From: Polaribacter sp. MED152
GTDB taxonomy: Bacteria > Bacteroidota > Bacteroidia > Flavobacteriales > Flavobacteriaceae
Direction: 5' to 3'
Length of the DNA: 64,000 nt
Assembly (NCBI RefSeq): GCF_000152945.2
Contig: NC_020830.1
Span: forward strand, 372,001-436,000
Shown here: piece after piece, positions 60,175 through 64,000 of the stretch
Numbering within the stretch: position 1 is the first letter of the stretch
Layout of the letters: every line of letters starts with the position of its first letter
The notes under the pieces: generated by a model
What the model was told of the DNA's origin: nothing
Database searches by the model: none
The model's input: the letters and a program-made list of their open reading frames with translations, nothing else
Made by a program: the position numbers and the translations under genes

Positions 60175-61434
60175 ATGAAAAAAGCTATATTAATTGTCAG
60201 TTTTTTAATTCTCTCTAATTCTATTTGGGCTTCATTTATCTATGTTCCTATGGATGATGATAACCAAAAGAATCATTTAAAAGCTTATGGAATTGTATAT
60301 TTTGGTTTAGAAGCTGGATTAAAATCTAAATGGTTATTAAATTATGATGGAGGAGCATTTTTAATTGAAAACAATAAAGCTATTGAAAATGAGTGCAAAA
60401 TTCGGGGAGTATCTTACGAAATTATCTCTGATGCAAAAGCACAATTAATTCTTCAAGAAATTGCATCACCCTCTTCGAACCAAGATGCTGTAACTTTAGA
60501 AAAAGCCCCTAAAATTGCGGTGTATTCGCCCAAAGATAAAATGCCTTGGGATGATGCAGTAACTATGGTATTAACTTATGCAGAAATACCTTTTGATGTT
60601 ATTTATGATAAGGAAGTTTTAGAAGATAAATTATTAATTTACGAATGGTTGCATTTACATCATGAGGATTTTACAGGTCAATATGGTAAGTTTTATGGTT
60701 CTTTTAGAACTGCACCTTGGTATATAGAAGGAAAACAAAATGCAGAAAAACTTGCAAAAGAATTAGGTTTCAATAAAGTTTCTGCAGAAAAATTGGCAGT
60801 TGCAAAAAAGATTAGAGATTATGTAGTTGGTGGTGGTTTTATGTTTGCAATGTGTTCTGCAACAGATAGTTTTGATATTGCTTTATCTGCGGAAGGTGTA
60901 GATATAGCAGAAGCCATGTTTGACGGAGATGCATCAACCTTAAACTATCAATCTAAAATAAACTTTAATAAAACGTTTGCTTTTACCAATTTTCAGCTAG
61001 AAAGAAGTCCAACTAAATATGAGTTTTCTTCTATAGATATGACTCGTAAACGAAGAATACCAAAAACTTCCGATTATTTTTCCTTAATAGAATTCTCAGC
61101 AAAATGGGATCCTGTACCAACAATGTTAACTCAAAATCATACAACTTTAGTGAAAGGTTTTATGGGGCAAACTACATCTTTTGATCGAAATACAGTAAAA
61201 TCGAATGTGTTGGTTTTGGGTGAAAATAAAACAAATAGAGAAGCTAGGTATATTCATGGTACTAAGGGTAAAGGAATGTTTACTTTTTATGGAGGTCATG
61301 ATCCTGAGGACTATACCCACAGAGTAGGAGACCCAAAAACTGAGTTAGATTTACACCCAACATCTCCTGGTTATCGATTAATTTTAAATAATGTGTTGTT
61401 TCCTGCAGCTAAAAAGAAGAAGCAAAAAACATAA
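60175..61434 (+). CDS. Exported amidotransferase-like protein (often annotated asparagine synthetase B)
   Basis: The 419-residue protein (ATG at 60175, MKKAILIVSFLIL signal) is of the type labelled asparagine synthetase B in Bacteroidota, yet it has no N-terminal Cys nor an ATP-pyrophosphatase loop. Residues about 110-235 look like a class-I glutamine amidotransferase fold: IAVYSPKD...FDVIYDKEVL, then GGGFMFAMCSATDSF (Cys227 on a nucleophile-elbow-like turn). The export signal argues against a cytosolic amidotransferase. Function unknown. The longer in-frame start at 60154 is inside the dnaB terminator. Confidence 0.75.
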   Translation: MKKAILIVSFLILSNSIWASFIYVPMDDDNQKNHLKAYGIVYFGLEAGLKSKWLLNYDGGAFLIENNKAIENECKIRGVSYEIISDAKAQLILQEIASPSSNQDAVTLEKAPKIAVYSPKDKMPWDDAVTMVLTYAEIPFDVIYDKEVLEDKLLIYEWLHLHHEDFTGQYGKFYGSFRTAPWYIEGKQNAEKLAKELGFNKVSAEKLAVAKKIRDYVVGGGFMFAMCSATDSFDIALSAEGVDIAEAMFDGDASTLNYQSKINFNKTFAFTNFQLERSPTKYEFSSIDMTRKRRIPKTSDYFSLIEFSAKWDPVPTMLTQNHTTLVKGFMGQTTSFDRNTVKSNVLVLGENKTNREARYIHGTKGKGMFTFYGGHDPEDYTHRVGDPKTELDLHPTSPGYRLILNNVLFPAAKKKKQKT

Positions 61435-61500
61435 AATGCTGTCTGTTAATAAAACATCAATAAATAAATTATAATTTCTTTAGAAAGTAAATCTCTTTTG

Positions 61501-61508
61501 TATTTTTG
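61501..61508 (+). promoter_or_regulatory. -7 element of the transketolase N-subunit gene
   Basis: TATTTTTG matches TAnnTTTG, 23 nt before the ATG. Confidence 0.5.
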
Positions 61509-61531
61509 CCATATAAAATTATTTTAGAAAA

Positions 61532-62377
61532 ATGCCAACAATACAAGAATTACAAGATTTTACGCAACAAGTTCGTAGAGATATTTTAAGAATGGTACAC
61601 AAAGTAAACTCTGGGCATCCAGGAGGTTCTTTAGGCTGTGCTGAGTTTTTTACTTGTTTGTATCAAGAAGTAATGGATTACTCTACAGACTTTACTATGG
61701 ATGGTAAAAATGAAGATTTATTTTTCCTTTCAAATGGTCATATTTCTCCAGTTTATTACAGTGTTTTGGCTCACAGTGGTTTTTTTCCAGTAGATGAATT
61801 AAACACATTTAGATTAATAGATTCACGTTTACAAGGGCATCCTACAACTCATGAAGGCCTAGAAGGTATTAGAATTGCTTCTGGTTCTTTAGGTCAAGGA
61901 CTATCTGTTGCAATTGGTGCAGCAGAAGCTAAAAAGTTAAACAATGATGATAAATTAATTTACTCTTTACATGGTGATGGAGAATTGCAAGAAGGTCAAA
62001 ACTGGGAAGCAATTATGTATGCATCAGCTAAAAAAGTAGATAATTTAATTGCTACAATCGATTTGAATGGAAAGCAAATTGATGGTGCTACAGATGATGT
62101 TTTACCAATGGGAAGCATCAAAGCAAAATTTGAAGCTTTTGGTTGGGATGTGATAGAAGTTAAAGAAGGTAATGACATTGAAGCAATTTTAGCAGGATTA
62201 GCTGAAGCAAAATCATTAACGGGTAAAGGAAAACCAATTTGTATTCTTTTAGAAACAATGATGGGTAATGGAGTTGATTTTATGATGCACACTCATGCAT
62301 GGCATGGTAAAGCACCAAATGATGAGCAATTAGAAAGTGCTTTGAATCAAAATCCTGTTACTTTAGGAGATTATTAA
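61532..62377 (+). CDS. Transketolase, N-terminal subunit
   Basis: The 281-residue protein is the thiamin-pyrophosphate half: KVNSGHPGGSLGCAE (about 23-37), LSNGHISP, GSLGQGLSVAIG and the TPP motif HGDGELQEGQNWEA...ATIDLN (GDG-x-N). The matching C-terminal half is encoded at 17424, about 43 kb away and on the other strand. Together they make transketolase for the pentose-phosphate pathway. Terminator at 62403 follows. Confidence 0.94.
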   Translation: MPTIQELQDFTQQVRRDILRMVHKVNSGHPGGSLGCAEFFTCLYQEVMDYSTDFTMDGKNEDLFFLSNGHISPVYYSVLAHSGFFPVDELNTFRLIDSRLQGHPTTHEGLEGIRIASGSLGQGLSVAIGAAEAKKLNNDDKLIYSLHGDGELQEGQNWEAIMYASAKKVDNLIATIDLNGKQIDGATDDVLPMGSIKAKFEAFGWDVIEVKEGNDIEAILAGLAEAKSLTGKGKPICILLETMMGNGVDFMMHTHAWHGKAPNDEQLESALNQNPVTLGDY

Positions 62378-62402
62378 AAAAAAATAATAAATATTTTAAA
62401 AG

Positions 62403-62431
62403 AGTTGCACAGAATCAAGTGCAACTTTTTT
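62403..62431 (+). terminator. Terminator of the transketolase N-subunit gene
   Basis: AGTTGCAC/GTGCAACT (62403-62410/62419-62426) with an AGAATCAA loop and a T-tract. Confidence 0.9.
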
Positions 62432-62560
62432 TGTTTTTAGAGATTGCGATCATCATATTTTATGATTTTATTTAACACCTAAATGTAATAGAACTTTTAT
62501 CTTTACAACTATAATGATAAAATCAATTAGATTTAAATTCATTTAACTTATAACTAACTT

Positions 62561-63694
62561 ATGAAAATTGGTATTGTTTGTTATCCTACCTTTGGTGGTA
62601 GTGGAGTAGTAGCAACAGAATTAGGTATGGCTTTGGCAGATAAAGGGCATGAAGTTCATTTTATTACTTATAATCAGCCAGTTCGTTTAGACTTTATATC
62701 TCATAAATTACATTTTCACCAAGTTTTAATAGAAGAATATCCTCTATTTCAATACCAACCTTACGAATTAGCATTGTCTAGTAAAATGGTTGAGGTTGTT
62801 AAAAAATATAACTTAGAAGTTTTGCATGTACATTATGCTATACCTCATGCATATGCAGCATTTATGGCAAAACAAATGTTATTAGAAAAAGGCATTCACA
62901 TAAGAGTTGTAACTACTTTGCATGGTACAGATATTACGTTGGTTGGTAGTCATCCTACCTATAAAACAGCAGTTGAATTTAGTATTAACAATTCTGATGT
63001 TGTAACTGCAGTATCTAATAATTTAAAAGACACTACGAATCAACTTTTTAATATTCATAAAAATATTGAGGTTGTTTACAATTTTATTGATGTAGATAAA
63101 TATAGTAAAGCAGGTGAGGAGGAATGTAAACGGATTGCTTTGGCGAAACCAAATGAACGAATTCTAACCCACATTAGTAATTTTAGGCCTGTTAAAAGAG
63201 TGGAAGATGTTATTAGGGTGTTTTATGAAGTTCAGAAAGAAATTCCTTCTAAATTATTAATGATAGGTGAAGGTCCAGAGAGAATAAAAGCAGAAATTTT
63301 AACGAAAGAATTGGGCTTAAAAAAGAAAGTTTTCTTTTTAGGAAACAGTACTGAAATAGATCAAATTTTGTGTTATTCAGACATTTTTTTACTGCCCTCT
63401 AAAACTGAAAGTTTTGGTTTAGCTGCTTTAGAAGCGATGGCTGCAAAAACTCCTGTTATTTCTACAAATACAGGTGGTTTACCAGAAGTTAATATACATG
63501 GAGAGACTGGTTATTTAAGTAATTTAGGTGATGTTAATGATATGGCTAAAAATGCGATATCTATTTTAAAAGATGATGAAACCTTAGAGCAATTTAAGCG
63601 AAATGCAAAAGAACACACTAAAAAGTTTTCATTAGAAAACATATTACCAGTCTACGAAGAAATTTATAAATCTTGTTATAAGAGTAAGGTTTAA
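62561..63694 (+). CDS. bshA: N-acetyl-alpha-D-glucosaminyl L-malate synthase BshA
   Basis: The 377-residue GT-B glycosyltransferase (GT4) has the BshA N-terminus CYPTFGGSGVVATELG, LHGTDITLVG, and the donor-binding SNFRPVKRVEDV and PSKTESFGLAALEAMA (EX7E). It joins UDP-GlcNAc and L-malate, the first step of bacillithiol. BshB1 (2559) does the second. BshC is not in the window. It is bounded by a bidirectional terminator at 63699. Confidence 0.97.
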   Translation: MKIGIVCYPTFGGSGVVATELGMALADKGHEVHFITYNQPVRLDFISHKLHFHQVLIEEYPLFQYQPYELALSSKMVEVVKKYNLEVLHVHYAIPHAYAAFMAKQMLLEKGIHIRVVTTLHGTDITLVGSHPTYKTAVEFSINNSDVVTAVSNNLKDTTNQLFNIHKNIEVVYNFIDVDKYSKAGEEECKRIALAKPNERILTHISNFRPVKRVEDVIRVFYEVQKEIPSKLLMIGEGPERIKAEILTKELGLKKKVFFLGNSTEIDQILCYSDIFLLPSKTESFGLAALEAMAAKTPVISTNTGGLPEVNIHGETGYLSNLGDVNDMAKNAISILKDDETLEQFKRNAKEHTKKFSLENILPVYEEIYKSCYKSKV

Positions 63695-63698
63695 ACAT

Positions 63699-63736
63699 AA
63701 AAAAAAGCTCGAATGTTAAATTTCGAGCTTTTTTTA
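63699..63736. terminator. Bidirectional terminator between bshA and the DUF937 gene
   Basis: AAGCTCGAA and TTCGAGCTT pair around TGTTAAAT, with an A-run before and T-run after. Confidence 0.9.
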
Positions 63737-63753
63737 TTCTTTGTAAAATCTGT

Positions 63754-64000
63754 TTATTTACCAAACATTCCACCTAGCATTCCTCCTAAACCAGATTTCT
63801 TACTATCTCCTCCTAAAAACATTCCTGCAACATCATCTACCACACTTCCATCTCCATCAGCATCTAGTACTTTCTCTAAAAAGCTCTGGTTATTATCAGC
63901 AGAACTTCCTCCAAGTAAACCACCAAGTAAACCAGTTAAATCACCTGCAGAACTTGCGTTATTGGCGTTTTTTTGTTTCCCTAAATAACCCATTAATATA
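63754..64000 (-). CDS. DUF937 family protein (C-terminal part)
   Basis: The frame is open from the right edge of the window. MGYLGKQKNANN is probably internal rather than the start: in DUF937 proteins the stretch before it is usually ...PIVMGYLGKQ. The visible part is rich in Gly (LLGGLLGGSS, GMLGGMFGK) and has an acidic DADGDGSVVDDVAGMF segment, the family's C-terminal pattern. Function is unknown. Only about 80 codons are visible. Confidence 0.75.
   Translation of the reverse strand, partial: ILMGYLGKQKNANNASSAGDLTGLLGGLLGGSSADNNQSFLEKVLDADGDGSVVDDVAGMFLGGDSKKSGLGGMLGGMFGK

Noticed and set aside
1..64000. CRISPR arrays, insertion sequences or defence islands
   Set aside because: No regularly spaced repeats, transposase or restriction-modification genes were seen; the lone SF2 helicase has no nuclease or methylase partner.

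Overview
The window is a low-GC chromosomal segment of a member of the Bacteroidota, almost certainly a marine-type Flavobacteriaceae (Polaribacter/Tenacibaculum-like; genus not provable from the sequence alone). Evidence: Bacteroidota-type promoters (TAnnTTTG near -7, sometimes with TTG about 19 nt upstream), bacillithiol genes (bshB1, ytxJ, bshA), family-typical proteins (DUF2520, DUF3810, DUF6702, DUF937, PorT-like barrel, OstA-like protein), a transketolase split into two genes, and a tRNA without an encoded CCA. No rRNA, CRISPR array, intact prophage or insertion sequence was seen; most of the window is housekeeping core genome.

Layout. 1-1332 (-): DUF2520 protein, KdsC-like phosphatase, start of a DUF2147 protein. 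1405-3275 (+): trans-sulfuration PLP enzyme and bshB1. 3329-3984: tRNA-His, terminator, a cluster of AGGGGTA repeats and a phage-like HTH regulator, perhaps the scar of an old integration. 4035-10815 (-): a regulatory island with two complete LytTR-type two-component systems on either side of an unrecognised exported protein; 68-99 nt upstream of that protein gene are two exact 11-bp direct repeats with a 21-bp period, the geometry expected of a LytTR operator. 10910-16722: a stress/repair neighbourhood (uvrA, a sigma factor with a strikingly structured leader, a 47-residue conserved-looking small protein, an SDR protein, an Nth homologue without Fe-S cysteines, Bcp). 16781-25771: barrel protein, transketolase C-terminal subunit, maf, smpB, SixA-like phosphatase, clpB, ytxJ, a helicase. 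25971-32642 (-): two paralogous M1 peptidases, DUF6702 and two carboxypeptidase-regulatory-like proteins. 32780: leaderless pepE. 33547-40257 (-): tpx, dgkA, ftsK, lolA, lptF and a RibBA with a degenerate cyclohydrolase half. 40385-52397: MATE pump, ttcA, class III aminotransferase, OstA-like, purA, fur, spoT/rel, M48 peptidase, ppgK, an rRNA/tRNA methyltransferase. 52487-64000: small secreted protein, two amidohydrolase-like genes, DUF3810, dnaB, an amidotransferase-like secreted protein, transketolase N-terminal subunit, bshA, DUF937 protein.

How the genes fit together: envelope biogenesis (KdsC, LolA, LptF, OstA-like, DgkA), thiol redox and peroxide defence (BshA, BshB1, YtxJ, Bcp, Tpx), DNA repair and replication (UvrA, Nth, DnaB, FtsK), stringent response and protein quality control (Rel/SpoT, ClpB, SmpB) are each represented by several scattered genes. 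The best candidates for undescribed biology are the dual LytTR island with its operator, the three-way-junction leader of the sigma-factor gene together with the small protein behind it, and several enzymes that have lost catalytic or metal sites (Nth, RibBA, amidohydrolases).
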